From Batillaria attramentaria (taxonomy: Eukaryota; Mollusca; Gastropoda; Batillariidae), in the NCBI GenBank assembly GCA_018292915.2, contig JACVVK020000034.1:225001-289000 (forward strand): DNA of 64,000 nt. Direction: 5' to 3'. Shown piece after piece: positions 11,567 through 22,295 of this stretch. The number at the start of each line of letters is the position of its first letter. The first letter of the stretch is position 1. The position numbers and the translations under genes are program-made. The notes beneath the pieces were generated by a model, which saw only the letters and a list, made by a program, of their open reading frames with translations, ran no database searches and was not told the origin of the DNA.

Positions 11567-12066
11567 GAAGGTGGGGTTTTTTTGGGGTTTTTTTGGTATG
11601 AGTCGTGTAGTATAATTCAGGTTCCAATCCAGTTATTTTCATCATTAATTACTGGTTATTATCAACATGTCAGGCTACAAAAATAAATCATTCTTGGTAT
11701 TGAAAGAAAAAAGTGATTAGAATCTCAATGGTAAATATTTTCTAAGAAAATCTTTGAGAGGCCAGCAGACACAAGTATTATAAAACTTTAAACCGTGGTT
11801 AAAATACAGAAAACAAAACGTGGTTTACAAGGGATGGCGATTTACAAAAGACGTAAACATGTCGGAATCACAGATTTAACCGGCATTAACAAATAAACTG
11901 CCTGAAATATTAAAATGGCATTACACCATCAATATTTTTTTTATTTACTCCTCCATGTACACCCCCCCCCCCCTCCTCTCACCTACGTCGTATTGACCCT
12001 GCCTCTCCGTACATAATTATGACGCAACCACACCACCCCTCTCCATCCATATTGACCCCCCTCCCC

Positions 12067-12070
<4 letters not shown>

Positions 12071-12140
<70 letters not shown>

Positions 12141-12154
12141 GCGCGCGCGCGCGT
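12071..12154. repeat. (CA)28-(CG)14 microsatellite
   Basis: A CA run converts directly into an alternating CG run, a sequence type with strong Z-DNA potential. An exact TGACGTCA (CRE-like) octamer follows at 12154-12161, probably by chance. Confidence 0.95.
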
Positions 12155-12753
12155 GACGTCAAAATTTACACATCCACTACAGCCCGCAACCCTTTAACCC
12201 ACATACCCCCTCCCCACCCCTCCGAGCAGATAGATCCCCCCATCCCTACCCACATGATTGTCCAAATACTCACCCTCACCCCCACCACCCCCATATTGAC
12301 CCCCGCCCCCCATCCTGACTCATCAGTGTATATTCTATCACCGTCAATATTGACACTAGTATCAGTTTTACTTGCAGAAATATGTTTAGCGCACTTCAGT
12401 TCACACATCGGCAACACCGACACCGACACCCCCCCCCCCCCTCCCACACACACAGCATATTTTCCTTCAGAAGTCCAGTGTGTCTGCGTCAATACCTCAG
12501 CTAGTTCAGTTTACCTGTACCAAGGTTACTCCTAAACCATAATGTGTCGTGTACGAGTGATAGAAAAGAGAATAGAGCTATAAGTAATTGAATTCTTTTT
12601 AAGTGAAAGGGGGGGGGGTCCAACAACCATAGAGGGGGTCCAATAATTATACCCTCTGATTATAATTGTTGGACCCCGGGGGTCCATTAACTTTAAAGTT
12701 ATTGGACCGGGGGGTCCATTACTTGGGGGGTCTATTAACTATACCACACCGGC

Positions 12754-14332
12754 GCCTCACCCTGCTTACCACCCCGCTTGCACCGACTCCGTTCGGTAGG
12801 GAACGTTATACCCAGCGCGCGAGGCGGCGGTCACGTGGTGTGACGACCGGCGGTTGTAACAGTAAGAGCAGTTGTAGGTCGACGTCAGTTCAGTTCGTGG
12901 CGATCGATGTCAGCCACGCAGGTTTGTAGGCAGACATCCCAGCGACATTATCATTCTCACAAAGCGGGCTTTTCAGTGTCGTAGCCAGTTTCGAAATGAA
13001 AGCAAATTCCAAAATCATCAAGGCAATTTTTTTCAGTCCGACTTCAGTTTTTGTTTATGCTAGGTATAGTTTGCTTGTCAGTGTGTGTTATGTCAGTTTC
13101 TGTGTGGGTTTTTTGTTGTTGTTGTTTTTGTTTTTGTTTTTTCCCGCGTGCCCAAAAACTGAAAGGACGTCGACTGAAACTGATGCAATAAAACATACTT
13201 TCCGGCGAAATCAGTATTACCCTTTCGCCGTCAGTGTACATCACGTCAGTTGTCTTCAATTCCCATTTCACTCTAGCCAAAATGTCGACTTTTCAACACT
13301 GAGCAGTGTCACTTCAACAAACACATATCTCCGGCTACAGAAACACTACAAAAAGAAACTGATTTGATACCAAAAGAAGCTTATTTTCTGCACTTTCCAG
13401 TCATACAGATAACTCTATATGCCCCCCCCTCCCCCTCCAAATCTCCCTTTATCTCCCTGTTGTGGGAACCCTTTACATTTGACTTTGACACGGAGTACTG
13501 ATCTTCGGAGCACTGTGACGTCAGCGTTGTTTGGTCTTAGTTTCAGAGCATCTACTTTTACAGCATCGCACATCACTCATCAGTCTTTGGTCCGGCTTTT
13601 GAAAGGTTTCTGTAACGCCGGGAAGTCCAACGTCAGCTATGGCCTTGAGACTGGCTTTGCTGCAGAGGCTCCTTGCACTTTTGTTATAGACATCCTTTCA
13701 GGTTACGTTAGGGATGATGGTGATTATGACGAAGACTTGATACGCTCCTACATCAGAGGGCTCTGTGCTGACTGAGAGCTAGTCTACTCATTATTATTAT
13801 TATTATGGTGATCCTCTCCCGTAATCGAGGGTCATGGGTCCAACCTGAATAGGAAACAACTATGAACACATTAATATCTCTGTGGTGGCTGGACCAATAT
13901 TTATATAATGATAGGACACAATGGACGCTGAATAACGCTCCATGAAAATATACACTTTACCCCTGCAAGCTACAGTGCGTGCGTGTCTCAGTGGAAAATG
14001 TCCAACGCTAGTGCGAGGCGGTGAGGCCGGTTCGTCGTGCGCCATAGACGATCCCATTCTAACTTCAATCAAGCTCAGCTAGTAAACATCGTCGCACAGC
14101 TTAGGTACGCTGCCATTTTTCTAGCATTAGCCTGACATTTTCCTGTGCTTCGCCACCACGCAAAAGATGTAGCCACCAAAAAGTTTGTTCGCTTGGATCC
14201 CTAACCCAGGATGTGACTTCCCCGATCACTCACGGGTTACCCGAACTAACTGTGAGCTGACAGTGCTTATGATATGGAGACGTTTCGAGAGCTGCAAATG
14301 TGTGGAAGGGGGGTGGGCGCAGACAGTTATGG
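12754..14332. other. no supported gene; one odd ORF
   Basis: The left part (12754-12930) is CpG-rich. An ORF at 13419-13775 (+, 118 codons) starts in a poly-C tract. Its last 60 codons look more protein-like, with Gly-, Asp- and aliphatic-rich stretches (SYGLETGFAAEAP, DDGDYDEDLIRSYIRGL), but match no family I know. A short (ATT)n follows at about 13791. Confidence 0.35.
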
Positions 14333-14602
14333 GGCTAATGCTACCATTTATTTATTTATATTTTAATGCTCACACGTCGTTCTGAGCTGTTTTCGTGCTA
14401 TCATTACACCACTTAGACACCTGGACAATGACAGCGTACGGTAAACGATGACGCGGCGTGACAGCATTGTATCGCATTAAGAGCTGTACTTATCGTCATG
14501 ATAGAGTATTTCGAGCCGCGTACAAGCGCCGGCACTCACTGACGACCGAAACTGCTCCAAAACATAAGCTGACTTAGCAAAGATGGACTTAACCCGCTGA
14601 CT
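14333..14602 (+). mobile_element. repeat M copy 2
   Basis: GGCTAATGCTACCATTTAT head, TGCTCACACGTCGTTCTGAG, CACCACTTAGACACCTGGAC, GCATTAAGAGCTGTACTTAT and the CATAAGCTGACTTAGCAAAG tail match the family. The middle, where copies carry GTAGAATTCGAATG, is deleted. Confidence 0.75.
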
Positions 14603-16088
14603 GGGTACCGCAGCGCATCGTTCGGGGTGGCAGCTGAACTAAACACTTTACTCGCATTCTGCAGCGTTGACAGTACTCGGCGATGATCTCTAAGCTTCGC
14701 GCAGCTTTCTTTGTCTTCCTCAGGTCACTCTGAATCCGTGCAAGGGCCTTAGGCACAGACTTCGAAAGCGCGCATAATGCAATCAGCTTGTTCTTATTAA
14801 ACAAAAGATTGTTACTAAGTTAAGACAAGAACTTAAACTTCATTCATCCCTCAAGGGAAAATTGAAATCTGTTCGAATAAAAATAAATGCATGTAGATAC
14901 AAAGTGAGCCAGACGCACACACGCACACACATGAATAAATTGAATGACTAGAATAATACATATATGACAAAATAACTAAACAATCGGGAAATGACAAGTA
15001 AAAACGTCACAAAACATGAACAGGCCACCTTCAACTTACATCTCTCTCTCTCTCTCCCCCCCCCCCCCCCCTCAGAAATCTACAACTGTTACAGGGCTTG
15101 CTGTTCAACGTGCACAATCCCAGGGTTTTTGAAAAACACACTGATGCAGATTTACGGTTAATCCATCTGGTCTTTAAGCTTCTTTTCTGTTCCGTTCGAG
15201 ACATTCCTTCTAGCAGCTTTGTTTCCCATCAGTCCACCCTGTCAACCGTACCGCATCTACCTTAGCCATCCACCCCGGCTACCCGATTCAGCTGTTGAGT
15301 CTGATGTCAGTAGGACAAGGCTTAGCGTGGACCAGGCCACAGATCGAGAGGGGCGTGTCGGCCGTGACACAGTCTGAAGGTGATTGGATTTTGCCGCAGC
15401 CAATGATGTCAGAGACGCTGGTTCCCGGTTGAATGGCAAGTCGCAGCCGATCCCGTTTCCTTCCTTCCTACCTTCCATCAACATCGACAACATACGTCAG
15501 CGCCGCGAGCAGCTGATCTCACATGTCGACACATGACGTCAAAGTCTCGGGCAGCTCTGCGATTTTAGTACGAGTCTCCTGTATCACAGCCTGGTATCAG
15601 AAAATGTTAATCCGTACAAGGTAATAGTTATAGCCGGTGAATTGTTTACAAAGAAAGGAGCGCGTTTGCTTCGCGTATGAAAGCGAAAACTAAACATGTT
15701 GTCAACTGGAACTGGAGAACGTGGTCTGTCGCAACTCATGTATCGCCATGTATGAGAGAAAATATTAGTCCGTATACGGCAATACCTGAAACATAGCACA
15801 AAAAGCTTGCGATTTTTCGTTGCCATGAAAGGCAAGCGTTTGCTTCTCCCAGCGAAAACATAACATTTTATCAATTGGATCTGGAGAAAGCAGTCTGTCG
15901 AATGTCACCTTTTATGATTTTGTTGTTGTTGTTGTTGTTGTTAAAAAATCCATTTACGGTGACACGAAGAGCGTCATAACTAAGAGCTGGCCACCGGTCA
16001 TAGGGTCGGGCTCGCCGCCTAGATAGAACCCTCCTGATCGGATTTTCTTCACGTAGCGCGAATGCGCTGGAGAGTGAAGTGCCTCGGG
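14603..16088. other. no gene seen
   Basis: A 71-codon minus-strand ORF at 14589-14804 is helical-looking (KALARIQSDLRKTKKAARSL) but overlaps a repeat-M tail and has no recognised match. There is a (TC)n-poly-C run at about 15040-15072 and a (GTT)n at about 15921-15942. Confidence 0.35.
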
Positions 16089-16223
16089 ATGGGTGGGTGT
16101 TTGGGAGTTTAACGTCCTTTTCCACCATGTAAGGGTGATCTCAAAGACGGGGCAACGAGAAAAAGGCCAGCACAAATATTTGGCCCCAGCCGGGATTCGA
16201 ACTCACGACTCGAGCATTGAAAT
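16089..16223 (-). repeat. SINE-1 copy a
   Basis: Reverse orientation: the tail GGAGTTTAACGTCCTTTTCC, GGTGATCTCAAAGACGGGGC, AACGAGAAAAAGGCCAGCAC, AAATATTTGGCCCCAGC, then the B-box-like GGGATTCGAACTC of a tRNA-like head. The head is cut by the Tc1-type MITE that follows. Confidence 0.85.
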
Positions 16224-16225
16224 TA

Positions 16226-16412
16226 CAGTACATTTTCAGCCTGTTTAGAGAGTATTGCCTGCATGAGTTGTCTCCCTTGCCGCAACAAGCACGCATTTTT
16301 CGTGGCAGAGCACAAAGCTCCCACGAAAAATGCATGCTTGCTGCGGGTCTGTGTATGCACGGGGGGACAACTCTCGCAGGAAATACTCTCTAAACAGGCT
16401 GAAAATGTACTG
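16226..16412. mobile_element. Tc1/mariner-type palindromic MITE, 187 bp
   Basis: Flanked by TA on both sides (16224-16225 and 16413-16414). Both ends read CAGTACATTTTCAGCCTG TTTAGAGAGTATT, and the inverted arms continue with some mismatch over about 85 bp on each side to a short loop near 16313. TA duplication plus CAGT ends fits the Tc1/mariner superfamily. No ORF. Confidence 0.85.
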
Positions 16413-16414
16413 TA

Positions 16415-17541
16415 CTGGTGAATGCGATAGTTTTCATCGCTTCTGTGCACACTGTGAAATAACACTGGGCCCTCAAAGTTGTTCGCAATTGCCCACTTTC
16501 CTTGTCACCGGGTACTGATTTTTGTTGTTTCCTTCTTAGGTATCACTTAGCTCGGCTCGGTCTCGGTTCAGTTAGCCCGATTTGGACGTCGTCGCAGGGG
16601 CCAAGAGAAGCGACGGACCCGGAGCACGGTTGGGACTGCGCAGCCGAACACTGACCTCTTTCCAAATTTGTCGTTTTGAGAGCATGGTTGTCTGTTCTAC
16701 CTCACATCCCAGATCATCCTCCGTGTCTCTGATTACTAGTATACATATATCTGATCTTGACAGTCTATAGCGACGAACGCCGTCGTAACTGAGGGGATGA
16801 ACTCCAGTCTCTGGTGCGGCCGGCTTACCCCAGTTTACGAAATGACCAATCATTATGGTCTGTGAATCTGCCGAGTACATGCAGTTTCCTCATTTGGTTT
16901 CCCTATTCCTTTTGTATTCATGAGGTTGTCACAGACACTGCAGCGGACAAGCCATGATGAGGAGTTATTTGTACCTCCGCCAAGGACCGGCAAGAGCCGT
17001 TTCAATCTTCGTCTCACGGCGTTTATCACTACACTGTTATACCTACTCCCTATTCCGCAACGTCTGTGGCATTTAGGTAGCAGCCTCTGCTAGAGGGAGA
17101 ATGGAACACGTCTGTCAGTTCACGCACTGTCCATTTTGAGCATGTAGATCCAGAAGACGATAATGGGTAAGCTGATGCATGACCACCGTCTGTAGAGAGG
17201 ACAGCAGTACTCGAAATAGCAACTTTGCACTTATAAATGCCGAGCCGTTAGTTGAACGGCCGAGCTCGACTGAGAGTATTAGCCAGGTTTGCCGCTCAGA
17301 ACGGCTCTTGCAGGGATGGGCTTGCCACACCTCGCATTTTGTACTTTTGTGTTTGCTAATGAATGTCTTCAGGTTGTTACCACCTGGAAATACCCACCCC
17401 CACGATCATAGATATCTCACGCGGAGGCATAATTATCACGCTCAGGTCTGGAAATAATTCAACTAACCACCAAATCTCTATACGCGTATCCGCATATTGC
17501 CAGCAGAATGAGTCCGTTGGGCATCCGGCATTAAAGGCCCT
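16415..17541. other. no gene seen
   Basis: No recognisable exon. A few short ORFs on both strands have no family resemblance. Confidence 0.4.
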
Positions 17542-17830
17542 GGGCCCGTATGTAAAAGTCGAGGTTAATTTAACCCACGGCTACTGGCCTAACCCAGACT
17601 AGGACAAAAGAAACCCAAAAGCAAAATTAAATTTTAAAAAAGGAAGCAAAGAAAGGTAGAAAAATTCCTTTTATAATGGCTCAGGCACCTTCGTGGAATG
17701 GGCCAGCTTCCTGATTAAAAAAAAAAAACACACACACACACAGAAAAATTAACCCTAGAGCTAGTTTAGTTCGAGGTTAGGCTCTAACCCGGGGCTAAAA
17801 GCCCTAACCTCGAGTTTAACATACGGGCCC
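17542..17830. mobile_element. 289-bp MITE with GGGCCCGTATG ends
   Basis: The left end reads GGGCCCGTATGTAAAAGTCG then AGGTTA. The reverse complement of the right end reads GGGCCCGTATGTTAAACTCG then AGGTTA. The arms extend with TAACCC/GGGTTA words. The centre is A-rich with a short CA run and has no ORF. The target-site duplication is unclear. Confidence 0.8.
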
Positions 17831-18029
17831 TGTTTTTTTAAGTCTCAATACACGGTATGACTGACGCAACCACTGATCAGCGTGTGGAAAACTTTTCATC
17901 GAATGTGCTTAATCTGTGTATTAGAATCAGTCACTTGGGTCACAGTATAACACCTGACACCGTTGTGTCGACTCTGGTTGGCGTATCAGTGTTGTTCTAG
18001 AAGTGTACTACGCACTGAGCAGACCACGT

Positions 18030-18236
18030 TATTTTCTTGCGGACTGAGCCGGTGTAGTCGGAAAATAACACTGCGGGAAAAAAACACTACAGGAATGGTT
18101 TTTCCCCAGTAAAATAACACTGTGAGTGTTATTTTCCTAGGACGATTACACTCCTGCAGTGTTTCTTTCCTAGGAAAAATACACTCCCAGTGGTTTGTTT
18201 TTTTTCCCCCTGGAAGTCTTTTTTGCCTCCTACACC
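18030..18236. repeat. palindromic block of AAAATAACACTG units
   Basis: Left half: repeated GGAAAATAACACTGCGGG, AAAAACACTACAGGAA and TAAAATAACACTG. Right half: the inverse words AGTGTTATTTTCCTAGG, AGTGTTTCTTTCCTAGG and ATACACTCCCAG. At the centre AAAATAACACT and AGTGTTATTTT form an 11-bp stem with a 3-nt loop. Outer ends GCCGGTGTA and TACACCGGG are also inverted, suggesting a foldback MITE. Confidence 0.65.
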
Positions 18237-18414
18237 GGGACCAGCTAGACGGCGCTGATTGGTGGCTATTTGTGTTAGATTTGTCGAGTCCCAGTCTGTT
18301 CAAGAATAGACCGTAGGCTTAAAGAAAGTCGTATCTCTCTAATAGGAGAAGCCACAAGTCACGAAAACGGTCGCGATGGCAACATAAAACATCCTTCCGT
18401 CTGCCTGGTAGCAA

Positions 18415-18932
18415 CCTCTCTGTCTATCCCTCACCAGCCCATTCACCTGTCTCTTTCTCTTTAAAACCTCCCGAATTTAGCCGCTCTGTCCTTCCTCTCT
18501 TCTCTCAGCTGATTTCTAATTTCGGCCCTTTCATCTATATTTCTTCTTTTTAACCCCTCACTCACGTCTGCACTACCAGTGGTTAGGAATAAGTGATGTT
18601 GGGCATATGCTGCGAACTGGTTTATTGCGCCTAGGATATGATAAGTTGCAATATTTGCTGTATATGCGCTTAGTATTTATCTTTGTTTTACCTAGTTGTA
18701 ATTGTCATTTGTTTTCCACGCTTTTTTGTAACCGGGAGTTCGAGAAATTAGCATGAAGATGCAGCGTCTCCTGCATGTCCTAGGTTTATATTGCCCCGTA
18801 GACCAGTTTGCATCCTTTATCCAACGTTACATTTTTGTTTTTGTTTTTTTCATGTAGTGCAGACACACTCAGTCGCGAATTAGTCTGTGTGGCTTGCGCG
18901 GCTTTAAGCCCTAAAAACTCACTCACTCACCC
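18415..18932 (+). mobile_element. retroposed insertion with 18-bp target-site duplication
   Basis: CCGTCTGCCTGGTAGCAA occurs at 18397-18414 and again at 18933-18950, flanking 518 bp that end in GGCTTTAAGCCCTAAAAACT followed by CACTCACTCAC. A perfect long duplication plus a simple-repeat 3' tail is what target-primed reverse transcription leaves, so this is most likely a 5'-truncated non-LTR element or a SINE using a LINE tail. No ORF remains. Confidence 0.75.
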
Positions 18933-18950
18933 CCGTCTGCCTGGTAGCAA

Positions 18951-19440
18951 ACAGCGGTAGAGCTTCAAACCGAGGGTCAGGTTTTCACTGATCTCAGCTG
19001 TGTCACAAACATAGACGCTTTAAAGGTCTGCAATCTCAGCAAAAAGCCGCAAATATTGCGTTTCAAGTTTTAAAACTGCGACTCCTTCGACTGTGCATAA
19101 TTCAGGCAACTCTGTCACAGTTGCAGAGTTTTCAGCGCTTCGGGGACACTTATAAAACCAGAGCACGAGTTTGCCGTGACATTATTTGGCTTTTGGCCAT
19201 TGAGCGAGACACGTCGCTACAATGTCTAGCGGATGATGAGTGCTGCACGATCTTTCTCGCTCAGTGTCAAAACGCAAACTGAGCTGTGAAATCAGGCTGC
19301 CCTTGGCTTTCATTGAGGTGAGAACTCTGCAACTGTGACAGAGCTGACTGTCCTTGCACTTCGGAAAGCTTTTTGTTGGGAGCTTAGATCTTTAAGATTT
19401 CAGGGCTCACAGAGCAGTCTGGGCTGTCAAGGTTGTGTCT
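18951..19440. other. no gene seen
   Basis: Contains two loosely inverted stretches about CTCTGTCACAGTTGCAGAG (19110-19128) and CTCTGCAACTGTGACAGAG (19325-19343) flanking about 200 bp. These could be the ends of a small TIR element, otherwise unexplained. Confidence 0.45.
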
Positions 19441-19722
19441 GACACTGATTGTACCACTTAGACACCTACACAGTGTCAGCGTCTCAGAGGATGGCACTGA
19501 GCCAACAAGAAGGCCTCGCGTAGAGACGCAAATATCAAGGACTGAAGGAGTCAGCTGTAGGGCTGTACCAGCACTGTCAAGCGCTGAGTAAGAGAATTTG
19601 ACCGTGCGGCTTTTCGCCGGTTCTCTGATCCTGTAGACGGCGCTGTCTCGCATTCAGAGCTTTACTATTCCTTTAAGATCGACTATTGCGAGTTTACGGG
19701 CGCACTCACCAATGCACCTGTT
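19441..19722 (+). mobile_element. repeat M copy 3, diverged and partial
   Basis: GTACCACTTAGACACCTACA, CAGTGTCAGCGTCTC, GGCACTGAGCCAACA and CGCATTCAGAGCTTTACTAT align with the family. Head and TTAA ends are lost. Confidence 0.6.
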
Positions 19723-20211
19723 CCATTTATTTCAGCCCAGTGAAGGCCAGTATTGACTAAACATCGGAAAAACTGATGGGCGTTTAACTGACCGCGCAGG
19801 GATGGGCTGGCCACACCGCACAGCGACATCGTATTTTGTACTTGTTAATGAGGCTTAAGCAGAATGTCTTGTTACCGCCTGGAAATACCCACTCGCACAG
19901 TCGTGGGAGGCGGATGCATATGAAGCTTAGTTCTGGAAATAACTGTCACTGAACTAGCTAACTCCCCACAGATATGGACACGTGTATGCGATTATTCCCA
20001 ACGGAATGAGTCCATATTTGCGCATCCGGTATCATCATAGGCTATTGTTAACCACCATAATCGGATGTGCTTTGAGATCAGCGTTTGGCGTGGACACTGA
20101 CTTGCCTTCTGAGTTCGGCTGACGTACGAAGGGACCGTGGACAGTGTCAGTATGGACTTACGGAACTATCCGCCTGTCAATCTGAGAAATGCGCCCACTC
20201 TCGCTGGACTT
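19723..20211. other. no gene seen; partial copy of upstream sequence
   Basis: GGGATGGGCTGGCCACACC and TTGTTACCGCCTGGAAATACCC (19800-19890) echo 17315-17397 (GGGATGGGCTTGCCACACC, TTGTTACCACCTGGAAATACCC), so about 250 bp is a diverged duplicate of 17310-17540. Confidence 0.55.
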
Positions 20212-20345
20212 CTCATGCTCGGGTCGTGAGTTCGTATCCCGGCTGGGGCCAGATATTTGTGCTGGCTTTTTCATCGTTGCCCCCGGCCGTCTTTGATATC
20301 ACCCGTATATGATGGAAAAGGACGTTAAACCCCCAATCACCCACC
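20212..20345 (+). repeat. SINE-1 copy b
   Basis: Forward copy: the half B box GAGTTCGTATCCCGGC, GGGGCCAGATATTTGTGCTG, TCGTTGCCC, GTCTTTGATATCACCC, GATGGAAAAGGACGTTAAAC. Confidence 0.85.
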
Positions 20346-20886
20346 CCACCCGCGCCCACTCTGTCTATTTTTAAGAGCATTCTTAAAACGTTCCTGTGAA
20401 TTTTCGAAAAGCCTTCCAGTAATTTCCTGTATTATTTGTTAGTTTCACCAGTGTACGCATAATTATGTCTAGCTTTGTAAAAAATTAATGTGCGTGACTG
20501 TCGGTGAGTGATTGGCGCATTGAGTTTTATTCTAAAGAACTGCGCCCTACAAATACCATTTATTATTATCATTTATCGTTCATTATCTCATCTGTAGCCC
20601 GACTTAGAACCGTTGATCGCAGGTGGGGTTGTGTTTGTGTGGCCGGGCTCGCCGGGTCATAAGTAGACCGACACAGGTCTTAGCTGGATTTGTCCTGTCA
20701 GTGAACTGGAATTTCCAGGCTCCCCGTCTAGCACCTTCTCAGTCGACCGGTACGGCTTCATTTCCATCATCGTATGATCTGAGCATTATGTTACGTTACG
20801 GTACAGAATCTGACTGAGGATGGAGGTGGGTGGGTGGGTGGAGGGGTGGCCAGTGTTGGCCGGTGGTGGCCCGTGGGGTGTGTCAA

Positions 20887-20889
<3 letters not shown>

Positions 20890-20950
<61 letters not shown>

Positions 20951-20958
20951 CGGTGTGT
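20890..20958. repeat. (GT)n microsatellite in unit A
   Basis: About 30 GT units with one ACG interruption. A GA run follows at 20981. Confidence 0.95.
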
Positions 20959-21235
20959 GTGTGTCCGACGCACGGGGAGAGAGAGAGAGAGAGAGCGTTA
21001 CGGGAGGGATGAGACGGCTTTTGTTTTCATGATTACCTTTGAGAACTGAAATTTCCGTTCCCACTCGACCTTCTCGGACTGTTCTTTTTTTTTTTTTTAA
21101 ATCCTACTAACATCCATAAGTAGGCCGACACAGGTCTTAGCTGGATTTGTCCTGTCAGTGAACTGGAATTTCCAGGCTCCCCGTGGAGGGGTGGCCAGTG
21201 TTGGCCGGCGGTGGCCCGTGGGGTGTCACCGGCCG

Positions 21236-21237
<2 letters not shown>

Positions 21238-21296
<59 letters not shown>

Positions 21297-21305
21297 CGTG
21301 CGTGC

Positions 21306-21351
<46 letters not shown>

Positions 21352-21355
21352 GCAC

Positions 21356-21401
<46 letters not shown>
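21238..21401. repeat. compound (GT)n-(GA)n microsatellite in unit B
   Basis: Two GT blocks separated by GCGTGCGTGC, followed by about 22 GA units. Confidence 0.95.
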
Positions 21402-21403
<2 letters not shown>

Positions 21404-21515
21404 ACGGGAGGGATGAGACGGCTTTTGTTTTTATGATTACTTATGTGAAATGGAATCAGATTTCCCTTCCCCCTCGACCTTCTCGGATTGTTCTCTTTAT
21501 CCGACTAACACTAAG

Positions 21516-22055
21516 CCTCGCATTAGGAAAAACCCAGAATCAGATAATAATAATAATAATATTTAAAAAAAAACCCACAAACAATAAGGAATTTATGAAA
21601 GAAAAGGAAAAGAATCACATGCTTCATGCCGATCTAACTTTTTCTCTCTAACCAATGTTTGTTTCTTTGCTTTCATGTCGTGTTGTCCTACTGCGTTATT
21701 GCCAACAAACACTGAAACAACAAACGAAAACGCACCTTCCTTCCCGACCCCATCCGGAATATTTTACTTTAAAAAATTGTGCAGAGAAGAAGAAGAAACA
21801 AAACAAAAACAAACAAGGAGGAACGGCCCCGTCCTACAAAGTTGTTTCTCCAAACTTCATATTATTTTGTCTGTTTTGTTGTTATTGTTGCCGGTTCTCC
21901 CCTCTCCAAGTCAGTTCTACCAACGACACTAGATCAAAGACCGTAGATACGGTCTTTGACTAGATCCTCTACGACCTCGACCGGTTAGCCACGTGACTGA
22001 GGGTGGGGCCGGGTGGGGGAAGAAGGGGGAGAGAGAGAGAGAGGCAGAGATAGAG
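21516..22055. other. no gene seen; small hairpin
   Basis: AT-rich, with (AAT)n near 21546. TCAAAGACCGTA and TACGGTCTTTGA form a 12-bp stem with a 2-nt loop at 21934-21959, inside CTAGA direct flanks. CCCGTCCTACAAAGTTGTTT (21829) resembles CCCGTCTCATAAAGTTGTTT at 23468, perhaps the ends of one element family. Confidence 0.5.
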
Positions 22056-22232
22056 GGTGGGTGGATGGGTGTTTAGGAGTTTAACGTCCTTTTCCACCAC
22101 AAAAGGGTGATATCAAGGACGGGGCAACGAGAAAAAGGCCAGCACAAATATTTGGCCCCAGCGGCCGGGATTCGAACTCTCGGCCCAAGCATAGAAAGTC
22201 CAACGCTCTACCATTCGGCCACCCTGGCTCCC

Positions 22233-22234
<2 letters not shown>
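22056..22234 (-). repeat. SINE-1 copy c, near full length
   Basis: The most complete SINE-1. Reverse strand: tRNA-like head GGGAGCCAGGGTGGCCGAAT with A box TGGCCGAATGGTAGAGCG and B box AGTTCGAATCCC, then CCAAATATTTGTGCTGGCC, CTCGTTGCCCCGTCCTTGAT, GGTGGAAAAGGACGTTAAAC. Pol III-type internal promoter sequences are visible. This is not a true tRNA gene because the anticodon arm does not fold properly. Confidence 0.88.

Positions 22235-22235
<1 letters not shown>

Positions 22236-22292
<57 letters not shown>
22236..22292. repeat. (GA)n microsatellite
   Basis: About 28 GA units abutting the SINE-1 head. Confidence 0.95.

Positions 22293-22295
<3 letters not shown>

Larger units (their letters stand above)
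11334..12753. mobile_element. 1.42-kb foldback-type DNA element with long TIRs
   Basis: The left end starts GCCGGTGTCATAAAGTT and the reverse complement of the right end starts GCCGGTGTGGTATAGTT. Both arms then contain TAGACCCCC, GGTCCAATAACTTTAAAGTT and AATGGACCCC. The arms are over 80 bp, are built from repeated GGGGTCCA words and differ by small indels. The inside holds two CA/CG microsatellites, poly-C tracts and AT-rich DNA but no transposase ORF, so it is non-autonomous. The superfamily cannot be named from the ends alone. Confidence 0.75.
20659..21515. repeat. tandem duplication, about 455-bp unit
   Basis: Unit A (from about 20659) and unit B (from about 21114) both carry TAAGTAG, CCGACACAGGTCTTAGCTGG, CAGTGAACTGGAATTTCCAG, GGGGTGGCCAGTGTTGGCCG, a (GT)n tract, a (GA)n tract, GTTACGGGAGGGATGAGACG and CTCGACCTTCTCGGA. 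Their microsatellites differ in length and interruptions. Unit A also has an extra GGTGGGTGGG stretch. Confidence 0.85.

Noticed and set aside
12154..12161. CRE element TGACGTCA as a promoter signal
   Set aside because: Lies at the end of an alternating CG microsatellite inside a transposable element; chance is likely.
22150..22234. True tRNA gene
   Set aside because: Box A and box B are present but the arms do not fold, and the same head and tail recur at five other sites, so it is a SINE.
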